Notes: a model not told the origin generated them from the sequence alone. A stretch of DNA of 64,000 nucleotides from Pelomyxa schiedti (GCA_020536535.1 JAHLWZ010000116.1:1252-65251), one strand, 5' to 3'. Shown: positions 1 through 13,324, counted from the stretch's first letter. Made by a program: numbers and translations.

Positions 1-1447
1 AGACACCTGGTATCCCTTTTCTTTTTTCTTTTTTTCTCACTCATATATTTATTCCTTTGTTTCAACCAACAACAGGCAAATTTTGCATTGTCACGGTGAG
101 CATTTGTTCCCTGATGAATATTAATATGTACGGACTCTCAAATAAAAAAGGAATACTTCCCACTTGGCAATTTGCACTCATGCATGAAAACCAACACCTT
201 TTCTCTGCCACTCAAAGTCAAGTGTCTCATTGACTGCGCAACTGGTGTGTATCGACCTTTCCTTTCACCTTTTAACTCTCAACATCCTTTCCCCAACTTT
301 TTTTTTGGGTCTGAATCTCCACTCAAAAAAGGAATGAGCTTCATTCACAAGGTTGACCCCCAACGCCTAAAACAGTGATGTTGGCAGTCTCGACCCTTAA
401 ACTAAATACGTTTTCACACAACAAACAGGCTGGTCTCTTGCACAGGGACTTGAAGCCAGATAATTTGTTGGTTTGTTGAACGGGGACCTCCTGTGAAAAT
501 ACTCACAAGTTTCAGGTGGCGTCATTGGATGTCGGTGCCACTGTAAATTGTAAAATAACCGGTATCCATATTATATATATCTCCTCCACTCTTTACGTTT
601 TCGGCTTATTCTTGCATAAAAAGATTTTGGAACATGCAGAGACATCAGTATTTATAACCTTTCCTTTTCTGTTTGTTCCTACTTTTAACACGTCTGCACA
701 CACACAGATAAAACCAACCAAACACAAGCCTACACAGTTGGGGTGAGTACTTATCAAATTCCCAGTCTCTATTTTCTCTTCCGCTTACACTCCTGCTCAG
801 GTCGGAACACCGACATACATGCCACCAGTATATGTTCCCTTCCTCCCAAATTTTTGCTGACCCTTTTTTTAGGAGCTTCTTTCAAACGGAAAAGTAAGTT
901 GTTTACAATGATTCATAGACTGTCTAATGTCTTACAAACCCGTTTGCGGACAGTACAAACAAAGTGCAGATGTATATAGGTAAATCCCGCCAACCAAGTT
1001 GTTGGGAATTAATTCGCAATGCACTTCAATGTGCAGCTTCGCAGTTTTGATGTACCAAGTGATTTCCGAGAGGGAGCCTTACAGCGACCTCAAATCCCTT
1101 TGGAGTGTGCCTATTCTCTCAGTTCCCCCGATCCAACAACTGACTCACCAACACAGAAATCACTGAATTTGTTCTGTCCGGGCAGGTCTGTATCACCGCC
1201 ACATTAATTGTTTTAAAAATGTGGCGCCATTCTAACACCTAACAGAGAATGTCACTCGAGGGCATCCCGCCGGAGCTAGCCGAAATAATAACAGCATCTT
1301 GGGACCAAGACTATCACAAGAGGCCAAGTACGTTTCCCCCTCACAAATGCACTGTGCCTCAACAACAACAACCACAACAAACACATGGCAGGTTTCGCAC
1401 AGGCAACCACCCTCCTCGAGGCTGTCCTCACTTCCCTCAAGTCCTGA
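1..1447 (+). CDS. TKL-type protein kinase, 3' part (5' end outside window)
   Basis: This is the C-terminal part of a protein kinase, split over many small exons with 40-60 nt introns. The exons spell the catalytic-loop motif HRDLKPDN (about 437-465), then KITDFGT joined across an intron near 560-635, and the subdomain XI segment LAEIITASWDQD near 1276-1310. The final exon ends FAQATTLLEAV...LKS at a TGA at 1445-1447. It matches the kinase domains of the next two genes exon for exon, so it is the third member of a tandem array. The ATP-binding lobe and any ectodomain lie to the left of the window. The overall type (serine/threonine/tyrosine, TKL-like) follows from the motif pattern. Exact exon ends are inferred from alignment to the two complete paralogues. 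Confidence 0.8.
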
Positions 1448-1852
1448 GTTTAATCCCAAAAAACGAAACGAAGATTTTTTCGCAGAAGCCATCACCTTCT
1501 TGTTTGGTCCAAGCAGAGCTGGTGTGACACTCCGGCGTGATTAGAATTTAGCAATGCCATAGCCGTCGTCTAATAGAAAGAAAATAGAGAAAAGAAGAAC
1601 GGGAGATTTTACGTGCCTTCGTAGACACTAGTAGTTTTATTTAACGTTAAAGCGCAACATAGATCTGGGGGAACAGGGGTTTAAAACGGAGCAGGGGAGT
1701 GGTGTCAAACGGGTGACGTGATTGGCAGGTGTCAAACAGGGATCTAGCTTTTCTATCCTCTGAGTACTGGAAGACTTACCTTCCTCTTTTGTGAGAGATC
1801 AACGGGGTGTTTTTTCCCGCCCAGCAGCGGTACCACCGCAACCGCCAACAAA
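1448..1852. other. intergenic spacer between kinase paralogues
   Basis: About 400 nt without a supportable gene. It holds the 3' flank of the first kinase and the 5' flank of the second. I see no recognisable promoter motif. The overlapping open frames further right (from about 1776) are by-products of the serine-codon repeats in the next gene. Confidence 0.5.
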
Positions 1853-4800
1853 ATGCATCTCGTATCGTCGTCATTAATATTGCTTCACGTAGCAGTATTA
1901 GTAGTAGTCTACAATGTGCCTTTCTGCTTTTCCGCCCTGTCAAGTTCGGTTTCGGTTTCCTCGTCCTCTTCCTCGTATTCGTACTCGTCTCTGCCATCGA
2001 CATCGTCATCTCCCTCGTTCTCGTCATCGTCCTCTTCAGAGCCGTCTTCCTATTCGTCGTTTTCGTCTGTTTCCTCTTCCTCTTCCTCTTCCTCTTCTTC
2101 TTGTTCTTCCTCTTATTCCTCCTCCTCCTCTTCTTCTTGGTCGTCGTCGCAATCGTTGTCGGTGTCGGCGTCTCTGCCATCGACATCGTCATCTCCCTCG
2201 TTCTCGTCATCGCCATCGCAATCGCAATCGCAGTCCCGATCTCTGTCGTCATCACTGTCGTCGATCTCAGAGAGTGACTGGTGGTCGGTGTTTGATGCTG
2301 ACACAGCCAAGAACATCACCGACTCTGTGTTCTTTGGGATTCCTACTCTATCTGGCACATGGAACAACTTTAACCCCATTTCGATCTTCCAAATGGTTGT
2401 CAGTGTGGCAGAAAGGCAATTGAACTTAAAGGAGCGCTTTTATTGTGGGTTAATACTGCAGGACATGCCTGACACAGATTACACTGTGGAAGCTGTAGAT
2501 CTCAACTATATGTATGCTATCCCCCAGACGGAAGATATCCAGTATGGGCTGTGGCCTTACTACCTTGACACTGGATGCCCAGAGTCAATGTGCACCGAGA
2601 CCTGTCAAGACCCCCCACAGGGGGTCTCGGTGTACTCTGATCCAGTAGTGATGGCTTACTCACACTGTAGTGAACGGTATTTGGTTGCATTCACCTCAGC
2701 GACGGAACCACTTCTAATTTACTGGTTCAGTACGGCTCCAGGAGATGGTATGGGCTGGGTTCAGATGTTCAGTAGTGTAGGGTATTCTGGGGTTAATTTC
2801 ACCGATGCTACCATGTCACCTGATTGCCGGACTATCTACATTACCGAAACAACTAGGATACTGACTGTCGACGTGGAAACCGGCGACATTACCCAACTTC
2901 TATCATTGCCAGAATGGCAGTCGCTTGCTGGTATCGCGTTCGACTGTGATAATAACATCTTGTGTGTTTTCTGTTTACAAAACTGCATATTATAATTTAT
3001 TTGTAGGTACGTTAGTGCGGCTGCCTCTAATGAATCCTCGTTCCTTCTGGCTATAGATCCATACACCAAAAAGATAATTGCTTCCATTGAGAAGGGACAG
3101 TTCGAACAACTGTGGATGAACTGTTCTTATGTTCCGTCCTCGTCCTCGGAATCTTTTTCTTCAGAATCCTCTTCCTCAGAATCTTCATCTTCAACGCCTT
3201 TGCCAGACATTGTTCTCTTTGGAATGAATCCCAAAAAGAGAACTGGGGACAACCAGACGGTAAAAGCTCTTTCTATATTCTGGGATGGCAATGAAACCAC
3301 AGTGTCCGATCACTGTGAGTGGCGTCCAGAGGAAGCTTCAAGGGGAAACTTTTCTGTGGATTACTCTGATGTGGGTTATGCATACATACATGACCCCAAC
3401 GCCAAAACTCCAAGTTATGCCCTGATGAGCATGGATTATGATGTCTGCTCACAACCTGCCAAAACTTATGCCAAAGGCTTATCTGGTGAAGGACAGGTGG
3501 AGGGTCTGGTGTATGTTCACTGCATCGGCATGCCTTGGATGGCTACTTTCCGAAATGGAGTCGTATCTTGGTTCTTGCCAAAAAAGGGAGTTGACTGGGG
3601 TTTATTCAAAAATTTCACTACTGGGAACTCTGCAAGTTATTTCATTGATTCAGCCATTTCACGGGACTGTGGCTCTATTTTCATGACTGACACATCTTCC
3701 AAACAAATTTATCGGCTGAATCTTGCCACTGGCAGCACAGATACCGTTGTTTCTCTGAGCTCATGGGACCATCTCGGGGGATTGGCGTTGGACTGCGATA
3801 CAGATCTCTTGTAAGTGTTTGTTTTCAATCAATGGCAATTTCACACAACCACAGGTACCAAGTTGCAGATGTGAACAATACCGGTTCCAGACAATTTCTA
3901 CTGGGCATTGATCACAAGTCCAATTCCGTAGTTACAACGACACCATTACATTCCCCGGAACAGTACACACAACTCATGTACAAAACTGCCTGTAAGTACA
4001 CAATTATACCTGTGGGTTTGTATGGAATGATGGGACCCTCCTGCGGAAGTGAAAATTGTACCACCACCATTGACGCAATACAGATCTACTTTAATGTCGG
4101 TCTCCTGAACAAAACTTCATGCGACTGGATAGTCAATAATTCCTACGCCTATGTGCAATTTGGAGATTATGGGAGTGCCTGGATAAACGAAAAGGAAGGA
4201 CCACCACATCCTGGCCTGGTGGATTTCAATTACGCAAAATGTGCAGGAACAAAAGATGTTTATAGTACACATATTGCTCCAGATGGCTCCGTTCCTTTAG
4301 CAGGTGTGTTCTCCCATTGCGCGGGAAAGTTCTGGCTTGCAGTTTATTTTCCATCTGCAACACAGAATGTCACTTGGTTTGAAGAGGATGCCACTGGGTG
4401 GCACAGCTTGTTTTCGATGATATTACCAGTAGGGTCCACCCCAAGTGAGAGGATAAGGGAAGCAGCCTTTTCAGCGGATTGCAAGGCCATTTTTGTTGTG
4501 GATAAGCAAGGTGTACAGATTCTCCGAGTGAATCCCACAGATGGGGACTACACAACCTTAATTTCGCTGGCAGGCTATCCCGACCTTGGCGGGATTGCAA
4601 TGGACTGTGGATCCAACACATTGTCTGTGTCCTCCAACTTATTTGCAGAAACTCAACTCACATCCACACAGGTATCTGAGTGCAATTCCAAAAGGCCATA
4701 CAGATCCGGTTATCCACGCACTCGACCCCTCTGCTAAGCCGGAAGCAAAAATTGTTGGCACATTCAGTGCATCTACCCTGTACCCGCAGTTGTTGTCACA

Positions 4801-7800
4801 ATATGATTGCCCGGTACCTCTCTCAACATCTACCTCTTTCTCCACCTCGTCCGCTTCCTCACCAGGTGTAATTTCGCCCTCAATGTCTACCTCAGTCTCA
4901 ACATCAACGTCTAACTCCAAGTTGGTCTCCGATTCCACCTCACTATCCTCCTCCCAATCACTGTTCTCCTCCTACTCCTCTCAACCAGTATTCTCCTCCT
5001 CTCAACCTCTATCTAGCTTCTCCCTATCACTATCACTCTCTGCCTCAACTTCTGGGGACAGTTCGGATACTCTTTTGAGTCAGAGCAGCAGTGATGGTCG
5101 AAAAGGGAAACTGGGAATTGCTCTCGGCCTTGCTCTTGGACTTGGTGTGCCACTTATTGCTGGATGTATGGCTGGCCTCATTATGTTCCTCCTATGGTGT
5201 GAAACCTTTTTTTGTGTTTCTGCACTCATCAACACAAGGAAAAGCAGACAGTCCAATGGCCCAGAAGAAGGTGCCTGTGCGGTAGAAATGACACCACTTT
5301 TGAAGCTCTCCGACTTGTCTCGATTTGATAAATCACTTTCTTTGGATCCCTTTCTGTGTGTCCATAACTTTTGTAGTTTGCTTCAAAGTAACAATACAAA
5401 GGCAAGTGCCTGTGGAAAAATTCTCGCTTCAGGCACTCTCCTGCTCGTTCTGTGCCAATCAAATTTTTTTCCTTCCTACAGGTGACACCAGCTTCAGCTC
5501 TGGATTTCGAACTTGGCACACACCAGGCACCAGTTGGAAGTGAAGTGAAGCAAGTAATGACAGTCGCTAACCCATCAAAATCTGCTGTTGCATTTAAGGT
5601 TGGGCTCCAGAGATAAAAGACCTTCCAAATAAATAATCCGATCCCAGGTTCTGGCGCCACAGAGCCACAAATACACCCTTCGTTTCAGTGAAACACCTCC
5701 CGTGTTGAAAGCGGTACCGCACACCCCTCATTCATCCCCATTCTCATACAATCAAAATAGGGAGAAGAAATCGATGTTGAGGTTTCACTGATCGCTCTGT
5801 GCACCGCAAGCATCAACACCGATGTGATTATCATGACTTACAACAGTAATTTATCTTCACTATGAATTCATACATGAGTCACTCACCCATTGATTTCTCT
5901 GACAGATAAAGCTGAAGCCCAGGCATGCAAGTGGTCCATCTGGTTTTTTTCCCGCACCTAATCTTTTCTTTTCATCCAAGAACTTTGTTGCCTTGAAAAT
6001 CAACTTGGACTCCATGATCTCAACTTGCCTTGATCATGAGGAAATACATGTGCGCTGTATCCCCAGCCCGACTTTGTTCAATTGAATCACCAAAATCCTT
6101 TGCAGCTCACTCGAGAGATTGGGGAAGGTGCTTATGGGGTCGTATGGGTACTAATCTTACTCATTATTGTGCCTAGCTATCCCATTTTTTGACTTTTCTT
6201 CTCTTCCGACTGTTTCAGGTTGGAAGTTGGTATGTATTGGGGCCATTCAACTGGGATCAACTGAGAACCTTTTTCATCGTAGGCGAGAACAAGAGGTTGC
6301 AGTGAAGGTCGTGAAAAATCAAGAAGGGAAGAGTTCTGCCACTGAATTCTTGTATGCCTTCGATTTACTCCATTTCTCTTTACTCTGACTTCATTTGCTT
6401 TTTCACTGCTTCTCAGCACGGAAATTCGGATTTTGGAGTCTGTCCGATGCCCACAGGTTCATTTTCTTTAATACTGTTGCTATTTCTCATCATGGCGAAT
6501 AGATCGTGCACTATTTTGGAGCTGTGAAAACCCCCGGTATTTATTCACATTCACTATTTCATGCCTGACTGTTAACAAATAATGTCAGGCAAGTTTTGCA
6601 TTGTCACGGTAAAGAGATTCCCTTTATAATATAGTTTTCTCTGCAAGTTCACTGTAACTTAAGGAATTCTTCCCGTTGGGCAACCTGCATTCTTGCATGA
6701 AAACACATCCCTTTTCACTCCCACTCAAACTGAAGTGTCTCATTGACTGCACAACCGGTTTGTCTCGTTCACTTCTTCATCGAAAAAACTTACCACCAAA
6801 TCCAGGAATGAGTTTTATCCACAAGGTCTCGCATCCCCTCAAACTCTATCTATCTAATGAACAACAGGCCGGTCTTTTGCACAGGGACTTGAAACCAGAT
6901 AACTTGTTGGTTTGTGAAGAATAGTTGACACGCTTTTTGAGGTTTTTCCTTCTCTCCCTTTCTTTCAGGTGGCATCATTGGATGTCAATGCTGCTGTCAA
7001 TTGTAAAATAACCGGTACGTCTTCAAGTTGCTCCTTGCTGTGATTCACCTCAAAAACAGATTTCGGAACATGCCGAGATACCAGTAAAAATCCTTCTCTT
7101 CTTGCCGGTTTTGACATTTTATAATGTTTAAAAAGACAAAACGGATCAGACACAAGCCTACACAGTTGGGGTATATATCCTGCAGTCTTTCTCGACTTTT
7201 TCCTCATTCTTCCCTTTCCAAAAAGGTTGGAACCCCAACGTACATGCCTCCGGTATCTGCCTCATCACTTTCCACTTGATTTAACAATCTCTATTCAGGA
7301 GCTTCTTTCCAACGGAAAGGTTTTCCTTCTTTGTAAACGACGGATATTTTCACTCACAATACAAAAAACCCTCCCCAACACAATTTTGTGACAGTACAAG
7401 CAAAGCGCGGATGTATACAGGTCTGACCTTAGGGGTTTCCTTTTGACAAACCAGCCTACAGTTTCGCCATTTTGATGTATCAGGTGATTTCTGAGAAAGA
7501 GCCCTACAGTGAAATAAACCTCAAATCCCTTTGGAGTATTTTCCATATCCATCCTTCCCCAATAATTCGTTCTTCATGACCAACACAGAAATCACTGAGT
7601 TTGTTCTTTCTGGCCAGGTCCGCATCACCACTTTCTCACTTGCACTTTCTAACCCAAACACAAACAAAAACAGAGGCTTCCACTTGACGGGATTCCCCCG
7701 GAGTTAGCGGAAGTCATCACTGCCTGCTGGGACCAGGACCACCACAAGAGGCCAAGTGCGTGAACTCATCCCTCTCCCATTTCTCAGCTTTGTTTTTTAT

Positions 7801-7879
7801 GTACCTACACACACAAACAGGCTTTGCACAGACTACAACAGTTCTTGAGGCTCAACTCAGTGCACTGCTCAAGTCCTGA
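1853..7879 (+). CDS. receptor-like TKL kinase with three repeated ectodomain modules
   Basis: A predicted single-pass receptor kinase. It starts MHLVSSSLILLHVAVLVVVY (signal peptide), then a long poly-serine stretch, then three tandem modules of about 220 residues. The modules share the motifs SDWWSV, CEW, HC, a D-A-x-x-S-x-[DN]-C segment and L-[GA]-G-[IL]-A-[FLM]-D-C, and resemble NHL-type beta-propeller repeats. Each module has an intron at the same place and phase (2962-3006, 3811-3854, 4623-4671). A second Ser/Thr-rich stalk precedes a transmembrane helix (about 5107-5200). An Ig/MSP-like domain follows (LGTHQAPVG... and GEEIDVEVSL, about 5483-5860). The kinase carries IGEGAYGVVW, VAVKVVKN, HRDLKPDNLLV, KITDFGT, and stops at 7877-7879 after LLKS. 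Ligand and substrate are unknown. The NHL and MSP assignments are by resemblance. Confidence 0.82.
1930..2275 (+). repeat. serine-codon (TCN) low-complexity tract
   Basis: A run of TCG/TCC/TCT-rich sequence encodes dozens of serines with a few Pro, Tyr, Gln and Phe. All six frames stay largely open here, which yields several spurious overlapping ORFs. In the receptor kinase the tract is probably an extended, O-glycosylated linker just after the signal peptide. Similar tracts recur at about 4820-5080, 8235-8365 and 9200-9420. Confidence 0.85.
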
Positions 7880-8043
7880 TGGCGTGGTGTGGCTCATCAC
7901 CTACCGTACTTCTAGTAAGTAAATATAAGTTATAACTTATCGCATCGAGCGTACACGGACTTTTTCATCGTTGATTATCAACTATCCATTCGCCAAACGA
8001 CAAAACGAAAGTTTCACAACATCTACAAACGTAACGAAATCAA

Positions 8044-11000
8044 ATGGCACAGCGTCCCATCACAAGGGCGGTTACTAACACCCCTCCCATTCGTTTGTGG
8101 TTGGTCCATGTTATTCTCCTGCTGCTGTTTCTTGTGCACCTTCCACCTCACCTCACAAACACCAACCCAAAACACAAAAGTGATGATGATAATCCATGGC
8201 TCCGCGTCGTTTGGTTTTTGCCGGGCGCAGCAGCCGAATCCCTTTCCCCGTCGCCATCGTCATCGGATTCCCCATCGTTATCTTCCTCCTGGTCATCGTC
8301 AGCGTCATCGTCGCAGGCTGAGGAGTCCTCACCAGTCTCAGTCTCGTTGTCGTCGTCATCGGAGAGTGATTGGTGGTCTGTAATTGGGTCTGATGCGAGC
8401 CAGTTCACGTCGGACGTGCACATTTATGGCCTGAATGGGACTCGTTCTACTCTGTATGCTGCCATTCCTATCTGGAATGTTGATGTTCTGGTGGCTGGGA
8501 GGACAGCTTCTGTTTCGGGACCCTGTGAGTGGGCACCGAATGGAGTCTTGACTTCATCGGGATATACTGTGCTGATGGCTGATATGGGTTACATGTACAC
8601 AATGGTGCTGGGTACCTCGGGATTGTGGCCGGCGGAATTTTTGAACTGCTCAGGGTCTCGGTGTGGTGATAACTGCACGATTTACCCAGAGATAATTGAT
8701 CCGGAGCCCATTGTGATGGTGAATGCTCATTGTTATGGTGAGACTTGGGTGGCTTTCTATTCTTCATCCTTCCCGGATTTGCTGTTGTGGTTCAAGCAGG
8801 CTCTGAATGGCTCTTGGATTTCAGTGTTCAATGTAACGTGGGAAGCGTACGGCCCAGAGTTCAGGGACGCTGCGATGTCAAGAAACTGCAATTTTATCTA
8901 CTTAACAGACGCCAGCACGGGGCGTATAGTGTCGGCTGAGGTGGAAACTGGCAAGTTGAGTGAAGTTATGCAGTTGAAACACTGGGCCGGATTTGGAGGG
9001 ATTGCATTTGACTGTGAGACTGGCCTATTGTACGTATTTATTGCCAATATCCTTGCACTAATTTACTACTTTAAAGGTACCAAAGTGTGAACACTTCCGG
9101 GCAGTCATGGATTCTTGCAATTGAGCCGGATTCCTGGTCAGTTGTTGCCTCCATTCCGGTAGAGGGAACTTTCCCACAGTTGTGGATGCCTTGCGATTAT
9201 CTCTCATCTTCCTCTGAATCAAGTTCATCTTCGGAGTCCATATCGTCATCCATTTCATCCTTATCTTCTTTGTCCTCAGTTTCCACAGCCGCATCACATA
9301 CCAGTTCAATTTCCACGTCCCCGTCATCATCCTCATCAATATCATGGTCACTGTCGTCATCACAATTGGTATCATCTTCAATAGAATCATCATCAATCTC
9401 GTTGTCACCCATTTCGGTGGAGTGTTGTGATGAAAACAGCTCCTCATCACCAGTTAATCTTCAGAGTGATAGTCACAGCAAACAGTCCGACGGTGTCAAA
9501 CTGTCACTAATTCTTGGTCTAGTACTTGGGCTGGGCCTTCCCATAGTCATCGGGTCTATTCTTGGTCTGCTAATGGTTATTCTGTGGTATGAGACCATAC
9601 CCCCTTTTTTTTTTGAATATTAGGAAATGCTCATCTTTTGAGGTGCAGTCGTGGAAACTCAGATTCACTTGAAGAATCAGTGGTTGCCACTGAACTAACG
9701 CCATTATCCAAATTGTCTGACTTAACCCGCTTTGACAAATCCATTTGCATTGATCCTTCCAGGTATATACCGTCCCGTTGTACAATCTTTTTACTGTACC
9801 ACAGGCAAGTTGCAGTAGAGACGTTTCCTCTGGCGGTAATAAGTCTCCCTCCTAGATTAAATTAACAAAAAAGAAAAGGTTACACCATCAGTACTGGATT
9901 TTGCACTTGGGACACACCAAGCTCCTGTTGGTACAGAACTGAGGCAAACAGTATTACTTGGAAATAATTCCAGATCTTCTGTATCAGTCAAGGTTGCAAT
10001 TATTCACCCTGCTCCTCAACTCATTTTTTTCTCCTCAGATAATGGCGCCCAAGAGTCATCAATATACATTGGCATTCAGTGATGATTCTGTAACCTTGAA
10101 GCCAGTATTCTCTTTTTGCTTTGGACACACGAACACTAATATCAAAAAGGGAGAAGAAATTGAGGTAGAGGTTACTCTAAATGTGTTGTGTACAACGCGG
10201 ATAAATACAGATGTCATAATCATGAACTACAATAGTACGTCATCTCTCTTCGTTGCGTACTAATTTTTCCTTCAGGTCAATCAGAACCCCAGGTACGATA
10301 GATATAGTTTGTTGCTATTTTGCTCATTTTTTGCTCAGCACTTTGTTGCGCTTAATATAAGCATTGAATCCATGATCTCCACATCTCTGGACTATGAAGA
10401 AGTACATGTAAGATTCCTTCAACCGTATTTTTTCAAGTTCAATGAACACTTTTCAAGTTATTGCGGGAAGTGGGAGAAGGTGCATATGGTGTAGTCTGGG
10501 TATTATTCTCTTCGCTTTTTTTATTGGCCAAAAACTCACGTCTTGGTTCAGGTTGGCACTTGGTATCCTTTTTATTTTTCCCAATGGAATTATTTGATAC
10601 ATGACTTAGGCGGGAGCAAGAGGTGGCAGTGAAAGTTGTAAAAAACCAAGAAGGAAAAAACTCAATGACGGAGTTTTTGTATAGTCCCCCATCTTTAATT
10701 TCACTGATAGAGTTCTAGTACTGAAATTCGAATTTTAGAATCAGTAAGGTGTCCACAGGTTAGTTTTTCTTAAGTGTGTGTAAGCTTCATTCTTTGTAGA
10801 TTGTTCATTACTTTGGAGCTGTAAAAACCACTGGTATCCTTCAATCCGAATATCAGCCCTTTAATACCTATCTCAGGAAAATTATGTATTGTCACTGTAA
10901 GGAATCCCCCGCGACTATCGCCGTTTGGCTTAACAAATGAAGGAATATTTTCCATTGGGCAACTTGCATTCGTGTATGAAAAAGAACCCCTTTTCACTAC

Positions 11001-12055
11001 CACTTAAAGTTAAATGTCTTATTGATTGCACAACTGGTGTGCGCTGACGTTTTTCCTGTATGTTGATGACTAACCTACATGAAGGAATGACATTTATTCA
11101 TAAGGTATACTGGTTAACACCTGTACCAAACAACTTAGTACCAGTAGGCTGGGCTATTGCACCGAGATCTCAAACCCGACAACTTGTTGGTTTTTTCCGA
11201 ACCCCGTGGATTTCCTGAATTTAACTGAGATAGGTCGCATCTCTGGATGAAAATGCTGTTGTAAATTGTAAAATTACAGGTATCCTACTTTGTCAAAGAA
11301 GAAACTTACATCCCATCCTCCTAGATTTTGGAACATGCCGAGATATCAGTAAAATCCCTTGATTTCTCTTGGTATTCCTTAATACAATCCACCGCAGATA
11401 AAACGGACCAAACGCAAGCTTACACTGTTGGGGTACACTGTTACGCACCCGTTCCGAATTTTAATATCTACATAAGGTTGGAACTCCAACATATATGCCT
11501 CCAGTATGTTTAACCGTTCCAAATTTCCGTCATTTATTGCCTCACGCTTTTCTTTCAGGAACTTTTATCAAATGGAAAGGTTTTCCTTTTTTAGAGTTGC
11601 ATAGATCGCCTTAACATAGCGACATAAAGTATAAACAAAGTGCGGATGTATTCAGTTTTGCCGTTTTGATGTACCAAGTGATTTCCGAGAGAGAACCTTA
11701 CGATGAGCTCAAATCCCTTTGGAGTATGCCACATCCCATCCCTCCATAGAACCAGAAAAAAACAACCTCACGCCAAATAGAAATTACCGAATTTGTTCTC
11801 TCCGGACAGGTTTCTATTTCTCTGATTGTTTTAAAATTTCACACACAAAAACACCAAAGCGATTACCACTTGATGGAATCCCTCCGCATTTTGCGGAAAT
11901 CATAACAGCTTGTTGGGATCAAGACCATCACAAGAGGCCAAGTAAGCTTTTTCGGTTGTTTATTTCATTATACCATTATAACCCCATTGCGAATAACATC
12001 ACGCACACCAGGTTTTGCACAAACAACCAGTCTCCTAGAGGCTCTCAGGTCTTGA
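8044..12055 (+). CDS. receptor-like TKL kinase with one ectodomain module
   Basis: Close paralogue of the preceding gene with the same plan but a single ectodomain module. An N-terminal hydrophobic segment (about residues 17-38, WLVHVILLLLFLVHL) acts as signal or anchor. A Ser-rich stretch, one NHL-like module (SDWWSVIGSD ... GGIAFDCETGLLY), a second Ser-rich stalk and a transmembrane helix (about 9500-9590) follow. The module intron is 9030-9076, at the same site and phase as in the paralogue. The Ig/MSP-like domain reads LDFALGTHQAPVG and GEEIEVEVTL. The kinase has VGEGAYGVVW, VAVKVVKN, a catalytic loop at about 11158-11190, ITDFGT, and ends FAQTTSLLEALRS with TGA at 12053-12055. All key catalytic residues appear present. 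Confidence 0.82.
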
Positions 12056-12221
12056 GCAATCAATCACTTCTTGTTCCCCGAAAGGCTTTATTTGGCCAAT
12101 AAAAAAGGAAGTTTAATGAAAGGCGTTGCCGGCAGTGGTGCCACTGTCACAACACGCAACCCAATTATGGGAATGGACGTCAGCCTGTGGGTGTTTGTTG
12201 GTACCAAACTGAGCATGTTTG

Positions 12222-13149
12222 ATGTTCTCACTGTGCAGAGTCTCAAAGTACTTCTATGGCATATTTGGAAGGTCAATTTACATTTATTTCAACACTGCTC
12301 TATGTCGACGTGACCTTGCAGGGAATTCCTTCCTGATGTTAAAATTCTGAGAGCAGCAGACAGAGAATTTGAAGGCCAGCTCCCAGTGTCAAATTCTGGC
12401 ACAGTACCCCTGAAAGTAGTACTTGTCAATGGTTACGGTGCGGGGAAGACAAGTGCCATCCGGGTATACAACGCACACAAATTTCAGGATTACCAGCCCC
12501 CCACTGTTGGGTTTGAATGGTATGCAACGGATCTGCTGCTGAGAAGTCACAGTGTGCATCTTCTAGTCTGGGGTACATTTGTCAATTTATTTAGATTTCT
12601 CTTACGCTACTACACCCAAGACACTTCAGGCTCATTGCGGTTTCTTTCCCAGGCAAGTACAGTCGCCTCATACTCTCATTCAACTTGTTGTTTTTCAGAC
12701 CATGTTTTCCTGTATGAAGTTGCACGCGTGCATCATAATGTACTCAATTGGTGACCGCCGAGAGGGATTTGATACCATCAGCACATGGTCTCGAACCGTT
12801 AGATCAATCAACCCCCTTGTGAGGGTGAGTCGTCCGGCCATAACACACACTTCATTCCAATAACCACACACAGCTTATTGTGTGTGGGAACAAAGCAGAC
12901 CTTTCCAAGAGGGGAGTGACACGTGAAGAAGGACAGCACATTGCACAGTCAATTGGTGCAGACGTGTGGATAGAGACATCGGCCAAGACAGGTCACAACA
13001 TTGACAAGTTGTTCTTTCTTGCCGCACTACACGCTCTCCAGTCTGCTCATGACAGCCTGCTCATCCCTCAAAATAACAACCCTGCTCCTACTCCTATTAA
13101 TAGTAGTTCTCTGACTGCCAGAGAACCAAGCTCCTGTTCCCTTTTGTAA
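12222..13149 (+). CDS. Ras-superfamily small GTPase with CaaL tail
   Basis: A divergent Rab/Ras-like GTPase. It has P-loop GYGAGKTS, switch-I-like PTVGFEW, a DTSG in place of the usual DTAG (joined across an intron as WDTSG), guanine-specificity motif GNKAD and ETSAK. The C-terminus CSLL fits geranylgeranylation, so a membrane location is likely. One intron (12653-12698) begins GC rather than GT. The 5' end is uncertain. I used ATG 12222 with an intron at 12272-12321 because it is the only frame that joins the next exon cleanly. Another frame from about 12118 looks like a beta-propeller strand (WVFVGTKLSMFD) and may be the true upstream exon if a frameshift or an unseen splice exists. Confidence 0.65.
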
Positions 13150-13324
13150 CAAGGCAATTTCAGAGTTGATGTAAGTATTATACATACGTACTCTCTATGG
13201 CAATTCCACTTTGTGTGAGTCACCCAACAACAACCCGCACTGCCCCTTATGGAATCTCCACGTTTGTTGTGAGAAATCTCTGTTTGTTTTTTATTTGAAA
13301 ATCTTTAAAACAAAAACACAGATC

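Noticed and set aside
1776-2277. Long overlapping ORFs on both strands
   Set aside because: They are open only because the serine-codon repeats lack stops in all frames; the plus-strand receptor frame is the coding one.
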